Positions 1 through 8,047 of a stretch of DNA of 64,000 bases are shown here, piece by piece (the first letter of the stretch is position 1; each line of letters begins with the position of its first letter). The stretch is from Streptomyces rhizosphaerihabitans (GTDB lineage Bacteria; Actinomycetota; Actinomycetes; Streptomycetales; Streptomycetaceae). Location of the stretch: positions 124,001 through 188,000 of the forward strand of contig NZ_JAODTZ010000010.1 in assembly GCF_025399795.1 (NCBI RefSeq), given 5' to 3'. A program made the translations under genes and the position numbers. The notes beneath the pieces were generated by a model. The model saw only the letters and a program-made list of their open reading frames with translations, was not told where the DNA came from and did not search any database.

Positions 1-1307
1 TAGTGCTGCGCCGAGGTGTGGTGCACATCGGCGGTGAGCCACACCGTGCCCGTGATCCGCCGGTGCTTGACGAACCGCAGCAGCTCGGCCAGCTGCAGCT
101 CACGTCCGAGGGGCAGGCCCGGGTCGCCCTGCGCGACCGCCTCGATGTTCGGCTGTCCTTCGGTCGTGTCCGGCACGACGAGGCCGAGCGGCATGTCCGC
201 GGCGATCACCTTCCACACGGCGCGCGAGCGCGGCAGCTCGCGCTTCAGCCACTCGAGCTGTTCGGCGCCGAGGATGCCCTGCGGGTCCGTGGTCTGGTTG
301 TCCGGGGAGTTGGCGTTGCGGTAGGTGCGCATGTCGAGGACGAACACGTCCAGGAGCGGCCCGTGCCGTACGACCCGGTGCACACGGCCTTCCCGGTCGC
401 CGGGCCGCAGGGTCGAGACGGGGAAGTACTCGCTGAACGCGCGCCGGGCCCGAGCCGCCAGGACGTCGACGCTCTTCTCGGTGTAGCGCGCGTCCGTGCT
501 CGCGATGACCTCACCCGGGTACCAGTTGTTGCGCACCTCGTGGTCGTCCCACTGGATGATGGAGGGCACCTGGGCGTTGAACCGTCTGAGGTTCTCGTCG
601 AGCAGGTTGTAGCGGAAGTTGCCGCGGAACTCCGCCAGCGACTCGGCGACCTTGGACTTCTCCTCGGTCGTGATGTTCCGCCACGTGCTGCCGTCGGGGA
701 GCGCGGCGGTCGCGGCGATCGGGCCGTCCGCGTAGATGTTGTCACCGCTGCACAGGAAGAAGTCGGGGTCGAGCCGGGCCATCGCGTCGTAGATGCGGTA
801 GCCGCCGATGTCCGGGTTGATGCCCCAGCCCTGCCCGGCCAGGTCGCCCGACCACAGGAAGCGGACGCCGTCGCGCCGCCCGTGCGGAGTCGTACGGAAC
901 GTCCCGCTCACCGGCTCGCCGGTGCGCCGGGGGTCGTCGGGGTCGGCGAGCAGGACGCGGTAGTGGATCTGTTCGCCGGAGGGCAGTCCGCGCAGCCGGG
1001 TGGTCCCCGTGAAGTCCGTGTCCGCGCCCAGCAGTGGTCCGTGCCAGCTGCGCGGGTTGCGGAACGTCCCGGTCGCCGAGGTCTCGACGATCATCCGGGC
1101 GGGGCGGTCGGAGCGGACCCACACCAGGCCGGAGTCGGCGGTCACGTCGCCGGCCTGGACGCCCCAGCCCGCCTTCGGCCGGCCGGACAGGGCGAACGCC
1201 GGCGCCGAACCGAGCGCGGTGGGCAGGGTCAGTGCCGCCGACGCGGCCAGGGAGCCGCGCAGCACGCTGCGGCGGCCGGGAAACGAGCTGGGCGGACGGT
1301 GCGACAT
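1..1307 (-). CDS. phoD: PhoD-type alkaline phosphatase / phosphodiesterase, Tat-exported (3' end beyond window)
   Basis: Probable secreted alkaline phosphatase D, a metallophosphoesterase that releases phosphate from esters outside the cell. The ATG at 1307 opens a twin-arginine signal (RRSVLRG at about residues 12-18, then an Ala-rich hydrophobic stretch ending near SAPAFA). The mature part begins with the PhoD N-terminal domain (WGVQAGDVTADSGLVWVRSD). The core follows with LWSGDLAGQGWGINPDIGGY, CSGDNIYADGP, IIQWDDHEVRNNW, ADMPLGLVVPD and LTADVHHTSAQHY, whose Asp/Asn/His residues match the PhoD metal-binding pattern. Translation remains open at base 1, so the C-terminus is missing. PhoD-family proteins are about 500-550 aa and roughly 435 residues are present. 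No PHO box is evident in the 100 bp upstream. Confidence 0.9.
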   Translation of the reverse strand, partial: MSHRPPSSFPGRRSVLRGSLAASAALTLPTALGSAPAFALSGRPKAGWGVQAGDVTADSGLVWVRSDRPARMIVETSATGTFRNPRSWHGPLLGADTDFTGTTRLRGLPSGEQIHYRVLLADPDDPRRTGEPVSGTFRTTPHGRRDGVRFLWSGDLAGQGWGINPDIGGYRIYDAMARLDPDFFLCSGDNIYADGPIAATAALPDGSTWRNITTEEKSKVAESLAEFRGNFRYNLLDENLRRFNAQVPSIIQWDDHEVRNNWYPGEVIASTDARYTEKSVDVLAARARRAFSEYFPVSTLRPGDREGRVHRVVRHGPLLDVFVLDMRTYRNANSPDNQTTDPQGILGAEQLEWLKRELPRSRAVWKVIAADMPLGLVVPDTTEGQPNIEAVAQGDPGLPLGRELQLAELLRFVKHRRITGTVWLTADVHHTSAQH

Positions 1308-1415
1308 GGATACGCCTCCGGGGACGGATTCGGCCAGTGTGCAGTGCCACAACTACTGGTGCGCCGCAGCGCACACGGAAACCGCGGGTGAACAACCAGC
1401 ACTGGAAAGTGCGGA

Positions 1416-1755
1416 ATTGACGTACCGATCTCGGGGCTGGACCGGGTTGGCGGGAGCGGGATGCCCGTGGGCCGGCTGCGGGCCCGCCTGGTGTCCATGG
1501 CCACCGGACTCGGCATCCCGCTGGTCGCGGTCGACCCCGCCTGCACCAGCAGGTGGGGCGCCCAGCACTTGCAGAAACCCCTCACCAGCACCATCAGGAA
1601 AACCACCCGCCACGACGCTGCCGCCGTGGCGATCGGAAGGCGCGTCCCGGGGCATCCGATCCGGCGGCGGACGGCACCGCCCCGTACCCACCAGCGTGAT
1701 GGGTACGGGCATCGGACCGTCCAGGCCCGACCGGCCACCCCGGGGCGTGAGGCGC
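1416..1755 (+). pseudogene. Decayed tnpB (IS605/IS607-type RuvC nuclease) C-terminal fragment
   Basis: An open frame on the plus strand reads like the C-terminal third of a streptomycete TnpB transposon-associated nuclease. It has a GRLRARLVSMATGLGIPLVAV-type strand, then VDPACTSRWGAQH, where the family usually has VDPAYTSRWGAQH, then a degenerate H-DAAAVAIGRR segment in place of the usual DxxAAxxIGRRG. The N-terminal two thirds, including the other RuvC residues, are absent. No intact tnpA or clear ends are visible. The frame stays open upstream to about 1416, but there is no plausible start. It appears to be a relic, not an active element. Confidence 0.6.
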
Positions 1756-1851
1756 TGTTCATCAGCGGCCTCCGGCCGCGGGCCGCCCCCGCATTCCCGG
1801 ACCACGGACACGATCCGTGCCGCCCGGACGCGGAGCGAACGCGGGCAACCT

Positions 1852-1887
1852 GGGGGTACCTCCCACGCCCTTAAGGCAGTGGGGGAG
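1852..1887. repeat. Dispersed intergenic hairpin repeat, copy 1
   Basis: Reads GGGGGTACCTCCC, a loop containing CCCTTAAGG, then TGGGGGAG. This is the reverse-complement orientation of the CTCCCCCA...TGGGAGGTACCCCC repeat. Three more copies lie at 21341, 55831 and 60979. It lies in the noncoding stretch between the tnpB relic and the hydrolase gene. Confidence 0.7.
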
Positions 1888-2152
1888 CCCAACACCGTCC
1901 GGGGCGTTCGGCCGAGCACGAGTCCTGGCAACAGGACTCACTCCCGCTCAGTCCCTAGGAACGGTTGCCGAGGTCCATGGTGCGTTTGCGCTCGACGACC
2001 TCCTCGACGTGGGACGCTGCTCACGGGGCGGCGGGCGCTGGGGCTCACGGGCTGCCTCCGAGGACGGCGGCCGACGCTGCCCGAACGCCGTCACCGAGGA
2101 CGGCGGGCGGCAGGGTTCGCGTGCAGCCTTCCGGGGAGCGGTGCCCCGCCTC
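1888..2152. other. Non-coding stretch
   Basis: GC-rich sequence downstream of the hydrolase stop and the hairpin repeat. Short ORFs here overlap in several frames without family features, and I see no RNA gene. A segment near 2030-2115 has loosely repeated GAGGACGGCGG-like words. Confidence 0.4.
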
Positions 2153-2983
2153 TCAGCTGCTGCCGTCGAGGATGACGCGGGCGACGAGCGCCGGGTCGTC
2201 GTTCATCGGGACGTGTCCGCAGCGGGGCAGCCGCACCAGCCGCGCCCGCGGAATGATCTGCTTGGCCCGGACGCCCTGGCGGCGCATCAGCAGTCGGTCG
2301 TGGGTGCCCCAGGCCACGGTGACGGGCAGCGCCGGGATGTCGTCCGTGAACTGGACGTTCGTGCCTGCCCGGAGGGTCTCGGCGAATCCCTCGGCGCGGG
2401 CCAGCGCGAGTGTCTCGGCGACGACCGCGTCCGGTGAACGGCGGCCGGGCCGGGCGTAGATGGTGCTGGTCAGCACCATCCGCCCGGCCGCCGAGCGGGA
2501 GAGCCGGTCGATGACCGGCAGGGGCATGCGCCGGGCCGCCGCTCGCATGGCGATCAGCACGCCGAAGGCGTAGCGCCGCTCCACCGGTGACCAGAAGCCG
2601 GCGGGCGAGAGCGCCGTGACGGACCGTACGAGCTTCTCGCGGCCCAGTTCCAGGGCCAGCAGCCCACCTAGCGAGTTGCCGGCGACGTGCGGCCGCTCGA
2701 TCTCCAGCGCCTCGCACAGTGCGCCGAGCACGGGAACCACCGTCGACAGGTCGTGGGTGAGCCCCTCGGGCAGCGCCGGTGACTCGCCGAAGCCCGGGAG
2801 ATCGACGGCTATCACGTCGCGCTCGGCCGCGAGGATGGGGACGACCGGGTCCCAGGCCTGTCGGTGGTGGCCGATCCCGTGAAGCAGGAGCAGCGGTTCA
2901 CCGGCGCCCACGCGCGCGTAGGACAGGGTGACCGCCCTCGGGCCGCTCGGGGAGGGGAGACTGACGGTGACCGTGTCGGACAT
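2153..2983 (-). CDS. Alpha/beta fold hydrolase
   Basis: Cytoplasmic alpha/beta hydrolase of 276 aa; the substrate is not predictable. The oxyanion/HG region LLLLHGIGHHRQAWD is near residue 34. The nucleophile elbow is GNSLGG (serine near residue 100), and the C-terminal catalytic His is in CGHVPMNDDP. No signal peptide is seen. I chose the ATG at 2983 over an upstream in-frame start (3019) because GACGAGGAG sits just before it and the protein then starts directly in the first beta strand. The promoter side carries a GACA-GCT-TGTC inverted repeat (3026-3036). It resembles the large group annotated as putative esterase, haloperoxidase or lipase. Confidence 0.85.
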   Translation of the reverse strand: MSDTVTVSLPSPSGPRAVTLSYARVGAGEPLLLLHGIGHHRQAWDPVVPILAAERDVIAVDLPGFGESPALPEGLTHDLSTVVPVLGALCEALEIERPHVAGNSLGGLLALELGREKLVRSVTALSPAGFWSPVERRYAFGVLIAMRAAARRMPLPVIDRLSRSAAGRMVLTSTIYARPGRRSPDAVVAETLALARAEGFAETLRAGTNVQFTDDIPALPVTVAWGTHDRLLMRRQGVRAKQIIPRARLVRLPRCGHVPMNDDPALVARVILDGSS

Positions 2984-3025
2984 GGGACTGCTCCTCGTCT
3001 GGACGCCGTGACGAACCATCTTGTA

Positions 3026-3036
3026 GACAGCTTGTC
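3026..3036. promoter_or_regulatory. Possible operator upstream of the hydrolase gene
   Basis: Inverted repeat GACA-GCT-TGTC, inside TGTAGACAGCTTGTCA, 43 bp upstream of the hydrolase ATG. It has the form of TetR/MarR-type operators. No cognate regulator is adjacent. Confidence 0.3.
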
Positions 3037-3272
3037 AGCAACTGCTACCGACGGGTAGCCCCGAGGTGTCACGAACCGTACGCCAGGAACGGAACGGCGC
3101 GGATCGGGCAGCCCGGGGGACCGGGCTGCCGAGGGGACGACGGCCAGGCCGGCCCGCCGAGAGCGGGATCCCGTACCTCACCCCAGCCGCTGGCCGCCAG
3201 CCGTCGGCCGCCAGCTGTCAGCCGCCTGCTCCCGGCACCCGTATCCCTCCTCCCCGTCGCCCGCGGCCCGCG

Positions 3273-3926
3273 CTAGCGTGCCCTGTGCACCTCCACGTTG
3301 AACTCCGGGTGCCCGATGCTTCGGAAGAGGTTCAGCCACAGGGGCAGATACATCTCCGCGGCCCGCGCGGTCCGGATGCCCCCGAGGTCGAGCACGCGGT
3401 GCGCGGGCCAGCCGAACTCCCCCAGCAGCGCCGTCACCTGCTCCTTGGCGCTCTCGTCGTCCCCGGAGACGAAGATCTGGTGCTCTCCTGGCACCCTGGC
3501 GGGGTCGACCATTACTTGGCAGTTGACGGTGTTGAGGCTCTTCACCACGCGGGCCTGCGGGAACGCGCGCTGGATCTGCTCGCCCACGCTGTCCGACTCG
3601 ACAGGAGAGAGCCGCATCTCGCCGTCCTCGAACGCCATGGGGTTGGAGACGTCCAGCAGTACCTTGCCGTCCAGTTGTTCCTCGCCGGCCGACCGCAGCA
3701 CGGTGAGAGCGACCCGCCCGCCCACCGCGTTCACTACCACCTCGCCGAACGCCGCGGCGTCCGCGAACGTGCCGTGACGGGCAGTGGGACCCGAACCGCC
3801 GGCCCACTCGACGGCCGCCGCGTTGTCCTTCGTGCGCGAACCCAGACAGACCTCGTGGCCCACCTCGACCAGTTTGCCGGCAAGCGCGCGCCCCACGTCG
3901 CCCGTGCCCAGAACCCCGTATCGCAT
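3273..3926 (-). CDS. NADPH-dependent F420 reductase-like / NAD(P)-binding oxidoreductase
   Basis: Single-domain Rossmann protein of 217 aa. The N-terminal nucleotide-binding loop GVLGTGDVGRALAGKL is followed by an SRT at the second strand, suggesting NADP preference as in F420H2:NADP oxidoreductases. Later conserved pieces are DVSNPM and VKSLNTVNCQVMVDP (the family's K-x-N-T strand). The ATG at 3926 is preceded by GGGAGGAACGACG, and an upstream in-frame ATG (4043) would overlap the sigma gene. It is divergent from the ECF41 sigma gene 110 bp away. ECF41 factors typically sit beside such oxidoreductases, so it may be that factor's target. F420 dependence itself is not proven. Confidence 0.85.
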   Translation of the reverse strand: MRYGVLGTGDVGRALAGKLVEVGHEVCLGSRTKDNAAAVEWAGGSGPTARHGTFADAAAFGEVVVNAVGGRVALTVLRSAGEEQLDGKVLLDVSNPMAFEDGEMRLSPVESDSVGEQIQRAFPQARVVKSLNTVNCQVMVDPARVPGEHQIFVSGDDESAKEQVTALLGEFGWPAHRVLDLGGIRTARAAEMYLPLWLNLFRSIGHPEFNVEVHRAR

Positions 3927-4036
3927 CGTCGTTCCTCCCGTTTCGAGACCGCGGGCCGGCGGCGGCCCGCCGTCATTGTGCTCCGGGTCGGCGATTTCGC
4001 CTGGACACGAGGGAAGGTGTCGGGTGGGATGGTGCG

Positions 4037-4921
4037 GTGGCAATCGACACCGCGACCGATGTCTTCGAAGAACATCGCCCCGTACTGATGGGCGTGGCGT
4101 ACCGCATGCTCGGGCGGGTGGCCGACGCGGAGGACGTCGTTCAGGAGGCGTGGCTGCGCTGGTCCGCCGACGACCGGTCGGACGTGCGTGAACCGCGCGG
4201 CTACCTGGTCCGCGTCACCACCCGGCTCGCCATCGACCGACTGCGCCAGGTCCAGTCGCGCCACGAGGCGTACGTCGGACCATGGCTCCCGGAGCCGTAC
4301 GTCACCGACTTCGGCGACACCGTCCCTGACAGTGCCGAACGGGCCGTCCTCGCGGACTCCGTCTCCCTCGCCGTCCTCGTCGTCCTGGAGTCCCTTTCGC
4401 CGCTGGAACGCGCGGTGTTCGTCCTGAGGGAGGCGTTCGGCTATCCGTACGCCGACATCGCCGCCGTCCTCGACCGGGGAGAACCGGCGGTGCGTCAACT
4501 CGCCGGGCGGGCGCGCAAGCACGTCGAGGAACGACGGCCCCGCTACGAGGTCGACCCGGCCGAACGCCGTGACCTCACCGAGCGGTTCCTCGCCGCGGCG
4601 GGCGGGGGCGATCTCGAGGGGCTCATGTCGCTGCTGGCACCGGAGGCGCGCCTCATCGGCGACAGCGGAGGCCTGGCCCAGGCGCCGCTGCGGGTCCTCG
4701 ACTCCGCAGACAAGGTCGGCCGCTTCGTCATCGGCGTCACCAGGAAGGGTGTACCGGGCCTGTCGTTCCGCTTCCTCGAGGTCAACGGCGGTGTCGCGGT
4801 GCTCGCGCTGTCCGAGGGCAAGCCGGACAGCATCATCCAGCTGGACGTCGCGGACGGCCGCATCCAGTGCGTCTACATCGTGCGCAACCCGGAGAAGCTG
4901 GTGTCGCTCTCCGCCGACTGA
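4037..4921 (+). CDS. sigJ: ECF41-type RNA polymerase sigma factor with SnoaL-like C-terminal domain (SigJ-like)
   Basis: Sigma factor of 294 aa. The sigma2 region (FEEHRPVLMGVAYRMLGRVADAEDVVQEAWLRW) and sigma4 region (LSPLERAVFVLREAFGYPYADIAAVLDRGEPAVRQL) are joined by a linker holding the WLPEP motif of ECF41 proteins. A fused SnoaL-like domain of about 115 residues follows. In this family it modulates promoter binding in place of a separate anti-sigma factor. The C-terminal NPEKL matches the conserved NPxKL motif. The usual DGGG motif reads DSGG here. The start is GTG (4037). It is divergent from the reductase gene at 3926. I did not find a clear TGTCACA-type -35 between them. A strong terminator follows. 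Confidence 0.9.
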   Translation: MAIDTATDVFEEHRPVLMGVAYRMLGRVADAEDVVQEAWLRWSADDRSDVREPRGYLVRVTTRLAIDRLRQVQSRHEAYVGPWLPEPYVTDFGDTVPDSAERAVLADSVSLAVLVVLESLSPLERAVFVLREAFGYPYADIAAVLDRGEPAVRQLAGRARKHVEERRPRYEVDPAERRDLTERFLAAAGGGDLEGLMSLLAPEARLIGDSGGLAQAPLRVLDSADKVGRFVIGVTRKGVPGLSFRFLEVNGGVAVLALSEGKPDSIIQLDVADGRIQCVYIVRNPEKLVSLSAD

Positions 4922-4959
4922 CCACTGACGAACGCCTCGGTCCGAGGCGCCGAACGGCA

Positions 4960-4993
4960 GCGAAAGCCCCCGTCTTCGGACGGGGGCTTTCGC
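4960..4993 (+). terminator. Terminator of the ECF41 sigma gene
   Basis: Perfect 15-bp stem (GCGAAAGCCCCCGTC and its complement) with a TTCG tetraloop, 38 bp after the sigma stop codon. There is no long U-tract, as is common in Streptomyces. Confidence 0.9.
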
Positions 4994-5077
4994 TGTTGTG
5001 TCAGGGACATCGCCCAGCGAGAACACCCCGTGAACGCTCTGCGGCGGACCGCCTGTGCAATCCACAAGGGATCGAGG

Positions 5078-5113
5078 ATTGGTCTTGACCAAGGGTGGGG
5101 GCGGCCCTATCGT
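5078..5113 (+). promoter_or_regulatory. Sigma70-type promoter of the GntR gene overlapped by a DasR-box-like palindrome
   Basis: The palindrome ATTGGTCTTGACCAAG (5078-5093) differs at one central base from the DasR response element core TGGTCTAGACCA. Its right half provides a -35, TTGACC (5085-5090). After exactly 17 bp comes a -10, TATCGT (5108-5113). A regulator bound to the palindrome would cover the -35, so repression is expected. The binder could be DasR or the UTRA-domain regulator encoded just downstream. Confidence 0.65.
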
Positions 5114-5190
5114 CGCAGGGATAGTGCAGGAACCTTTAATAAACAAGGGCGTTAAAACGCCGCCGGGCCACGGCGATTGCGGAGGACAGG

Positions 5191-5952
5191 GTGGGGACCA
5201 CGCAGTTGGAATCGGTGCCGGAACCTAAGTACTGGCATCTCAAGACCGTGCTCAGTGAAGCACTGGACTCCGAATTCACCGTGGGCGAGATCCTGCCCAA
5301 CGAACGTGATCTGGCGGCCCGCTTCGGTGTCGCTCGGGCCACGCTGCGCCAGGCGCTCGAACAGCTCGAACTGGAAGGCCGGCTGCAGCGCCGTCGCGGC
5401 GTGGGCACCACGGTCGCGCCGCCGCGTATGGGTGTGGCCGTCGGAACAGAACAGCACGTGTGGCCGGGGGCGGCCGGCGACGCCTGGCACGCCGCGGACT
5501 GCACCGTGGCGGCACCGCCCGCGTCAGTGGCAGACATCCTGGAGACCGCCGCCAGCGAACTGGTTCACACGGTGCGCCGTTCCCGGGTGACGCACGGCCA
5601 GCCCGTCGCCGCCGAGCTCCTGTACATCCCGGCGTCCTCGGTGCCGGACCTGTCTGCGATCGACGCGCCCTCGGGTGCCGCACGCGCGCGTGCTGTGCTG
5701 CGGGAACTCCAGCGCCTGGAACTGGAAGGCCAGGACCGTGCCGTCGAGCTCGGCTCGGCCCGCGCGGACGACGCCAAGGAGCTCGACCGCCTTCCCGGAG
5801 CGCCCGTTCTGGTCGTCACCACCCGTTTCTTCACCGAGGGGCGTACGGCAGCGGTCTCCATGGCCACGTACCGCGCGGACACCTGCCGGCTCACGTTCGG
5901 TGACTCCGGTGGCGTGGAGATCCACCACGACCCGGAGCGTCGCGCTTCCTGA
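5191..5952 (+). CDS. GntR-family (HutC/UTRA) transcriptional regulator
   Basis: DNA-binding regulator of 253 aa. The N-terminal winged helix (about residues 12-78) includes LPNERDLAARFGVARATLRQALEQLELEGRLQRRRGVGTTV, the classic GntR pattern. The C-terminal UTRA effector domain (about 90-245) ends in the usual strand set TTRFFTEGRTAAVSMATYRAD. UTRA proteins generally sense phosphosugars or similar small molecules. The GTG at 5191 is preceded by GGAGGACAGG. The layout resembles DasR, but the sequence differs enough that I treat it as a paralogue. Its promoter carries a DasR-like box, so it may be autoregulated or DasR-controlled. The convergent neighbour is a ROK regulator, suggesting a sugar-related regulatory region. 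Confidence 0.88.
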   Translation: MGTTQLESVPEPKYWHLKTVLSEALDSEFTVGEILPNERDLAARFGVARATLRQALEQLELEGRLQRRRGVGTTVAPPRMGVAVGTEQHVWPGAAGDAWHAADCTVAAPPASVADILETAASELVHTVRRSRVTHGQPVAAELLYIPASSVPDLSAIDAPSGAARARAVLRELQRLELEGQDRAVELGSARADDAKELDRLPGAPVLVVTTRFFTEGRTAAVSMATYRADTCRLTFGDSGGVEIHHDPERRAS

Positions 5953-6005
5953 GCCGTCCTGCCCGGACCGACGCGCACTTCTCTGCGCGTCCCGGACGAC
6001 ACCCG

Positions 6006-6042
6006 TCGCGCCCCGGAACACTCCGGGGCGCGATGTTTTTTT
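6006..6042 (+). terminator. Terminator of the GntR gene
   Basis: Perfect 11-bp stem TCGCGCCCCGG with loop AACACT, followed by TGTTTTTTT. This is one of the few canonical U-tract terminators in the window. Confidence 0.92.
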
Positions 6043-6044
6043 CC

Positions 6045-6072
6045 TAGCTACAGCTACAGCTACAGCTACAGC
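6045..6072. repeat. CTACAG hexamer tandem repeat
   Basis: Four consecutive copies of the hexamer AGCTAC/CTACAG lie directly after the T-run of the terminator and before the stop codon of the convergent ROK gene. Confidence 0.85.
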
Positions 6073-6090
6073 GGATGCTGCGCTGTCGTG

Positions 6091-7248
6091 TCAGCGGCGC
6101 GCCGTCACGGTTCCCTCCACCGCGAACAGTTGTTCCTCCACGTGGTCGAGGGCCAGGCGCAGCGCTCCGGTCGCCACGGCCGCTTCCCCCAGCATGGACA
6201 GGGCCACCTTGGGCGGGCGCAGGCAGTAGCGCGCCAACTCCCGCCGCAGCGGCTCCAGTACGCCGTCCAGACCGGCTGCCCAGCCGCCGATGACGACCAG
6301 TTCCGGATCGAGGGCGAGGACCAGGGCCGCCACGTCGTGCACCAGTCGCTGGATGAAGCGGTCGACGGCCGCGCGCGCCCGTTGGTCGCCACCCTTGGCC
6401 AGTGCGAACACCTTGGCCACCGCCTGCTCGTCGAGCGGGTGCAATGGTTCGTCCGTGGTCGACAGCAGCGTCTCGGGAGTGACGTCGCGGCCGAGCAGAT
6501 GCAGCGCGCCGATCTCACCGGCCGCCCCGCCGTATCCCCGGTGCAGCCGCCCGCCGATCAGCGAGCCGGCGCCCGGACTCAGCCCCGCCAGGACGAATAC
6601 GACGTCGTCGGACTCGGTCGCCGCCCCCTTCCAGTGCTCGGCGACCGCCGCCGTGTTGGCGTCGTTCTCCACGAGCACCGGGCATTTGAAGGAGCGGCTC
6701 AGCCGCTCGCCCAGCGGCAGGCCCGTCCATTCCGGCAGCGCTGTGCCCAGGCGCACAGTGCCGTCCGCCTCCACGATGCCGGGGCTTCCCACGCCCACCG
6801 CCCGCAGGGAGCTACGGGCGACACCGGCCCTGCGCAGCAGTTCGGCGACCGCCATCCGCAGCCGTTCCAGCCGTTCGTCGGCGGACGCCGTCTCGTCCAC
6901 GTCCTTGGCCATCGCGCCCATCACGCGCCCGTCCAGGTCCGCGAGGAGCGCCGCGACGCGGTGCGGGCCGATCTCCAGGCCCAGCAGATGTCCCGCCTCG
7001 GCCCGGAACCGGAATCTGCGCGCCGGGCGCCCCTGGCGCCGCGTGGCGCCCTCCTCGGCCGCCTTCTCGACGACGAGCCCGTTCTCGATCAGCCCCTCGA
7101 CGACTCCTTCGACCGTCGGCCGTGACAATCCGGTCACCCGGGTGATCTCGGTGAGGGTCGCGCAGTCCGTGGCACGCAGGGCGTGCAGCACCACCGCGGA
7201 ATTGATCCGTCGCAGCAGAGAGGGATCCCCGCCGGTCAACCGCCCCAA
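6091..7248 (-). CDS. ROK-family transcriptional regulator
   Basis: 385 aa. The N-terminal winged helix (residues about 10-75: LLRRINSAVVLHALR, TLTEITRVTGLSRPTVEGVVEGLIENGLV) is followed by a RQGRPARRFRF linker. A ROK sugar-kinase-like domain starts at LLGLEIGPHRVAALLADL. The ROK pieces VGVGSPGIV, LVENDANTAAVAEHW and GYGGAAGEIGALHLLG are present. The HxGxCxCxxxxC zinc motif of catalytic ROK kinases is missing after the GEIG segment, so this is a regulator of the NagC/XylR type and not glucokinase. The sugar is unknown. It is transcribed toward the GntR gene and away from the two-component system. Confidence 0.9.
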   Translation of the reverse strand: MGRLTGGDPSLLRRINSAVVLHALRATDCATLTEITRVTGLSRPTVEGVVEGLIENGLVVEKAAEEGATRRQGRPARRFRFRAEAGHLLGLEIGPHRVAALLADLDGRVMGAMAKDVDETASADERLERLRMAVAELLRRAGVARSSLRAVGVGSPGIVEADGTVRLGTALPEWTGLPLGERLSRSFKCPVLVENDANTAAVAEHWKGAATESDDVVFVLAGLSPGAGSLIGGRLHRGYGGAAGEIGALHLLGRDVTPETLLSTTDEPLHPLDEQAVAKVFALAKGGDQRARAAVDRFIQRLVHDVAALVLALDPELVVIGGWAAGLDGVLEPLRRELARYCLRPPKVALSMLGEAAVATGALRLALDHVEEQLFAVEGTVTARR

Positions 7249-7370
7249 CGTCCGTCCTCCCAGCTTGTACGCGTGTTGGCCGGATCGTACTCGTCGCGGG
7301 GGACCTCGGCGAGGGCCGGGGACCCTTTCCCGCCCACGGGGTCGCCGTCAGCCCCTCCTACGGCTCGCTG

Positions 7371-8033
7371 TCAGCCCGGTGCCACGAACCCCGACTCGTA
7401 GGCCGCGATGACCGCCTGAGTACGGTCCCGGGCCCCCAGCTTCGCCAGCAGGGCGCTGACATGCGACTTGACCGTCTCCGTCCCGACGACCAGCCGCGTG
7501 GCGATCTCGGCGTTCGACATCCCCCGGGCCATCAGACGCAGCACGTCCGCCTCGCGCTCGGTCAGCGCGGCCCGCTCCATGGCCGCACGTGCCGCCGGAT
7601 TCCCCCCGCTCTCCCCGTACTCGGCCGCCAACTGCCGTACGGAGGAGGGGAACAGCAAGGACTCGCCCTCGGCCACCAGACGTACCGCGTGCACGATCTC
7701 GGCCGGCCGAGCCCGCTTGAGGAGGAATCCGTCGGCACCCGCGCGGAGCGCCTCGTAGACGTATTCGTCGTTCTCGAACGTCGTCACGACAAGGATCTTC
7801 GGCGGATCGGTGACGGTCCGCAGTACCGCGCGGGTGGCCTCGATGCCGTCCATCAGCGGCATCCGGACATCCATCGCGACCACATCCGGCCGCAACTGCC
7901 GGACCAGCGGGATCACCGCGGCGCCGTCGGCCGCCTCACCGACGACCTCGATGTCGGGCTGCGCCTCCAGAACGGCGCGCAGCCCCGCGCGTACGAGAGG
8001 TTCGTCGTCGACGAGCAGAACGGTGACCGGCAT
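7371..8033 (-). CDS. NarL/FixJ-family two-component response regulator
   Basis: 220 aa. The receiver domain (LLVDDEPLVRAGL at the start, phosphoacceptor Asp in VVAMDVRMPLMDG near residue 54, Lys in FLLKRARPAEI near residue 104) is joined to a LuxR-type HTH (LTEREADVLRLMARGMSNAEIATRLVVGTETVKSHVSALLAKL). It follows the kinase gene; the ATG at 8033 lies 15 bp after the kinase stop. A TTG at 8051 would overlap that stop, but the ATG places the protein start at the usual family position. Together with the kinase it probably controls the divergent ABC transporter. Confidence 0.92.
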   Translation of the reverse strand: MPVTVLLVDDEPLVRAGLRAVLEAQPDIEVVGEAADGAAVIPLVRQLRPDVVAMDVRMPLMDGIEATRAVLRTVTDPPKILVVTTFENDEYVYEALRAGADGFLLKRARPAEIVHAVRLVAEGESLLFPSSVRQLAAEYGESGGNPAARAAMERAALTEREADVLRLMARGMSNAEIATRLVVGTETVKSHVSALLAKLGARDRTQAVIAAYESGFVAPG

Positions 8034-8047
8034 CCGGCCAGCGTAGA

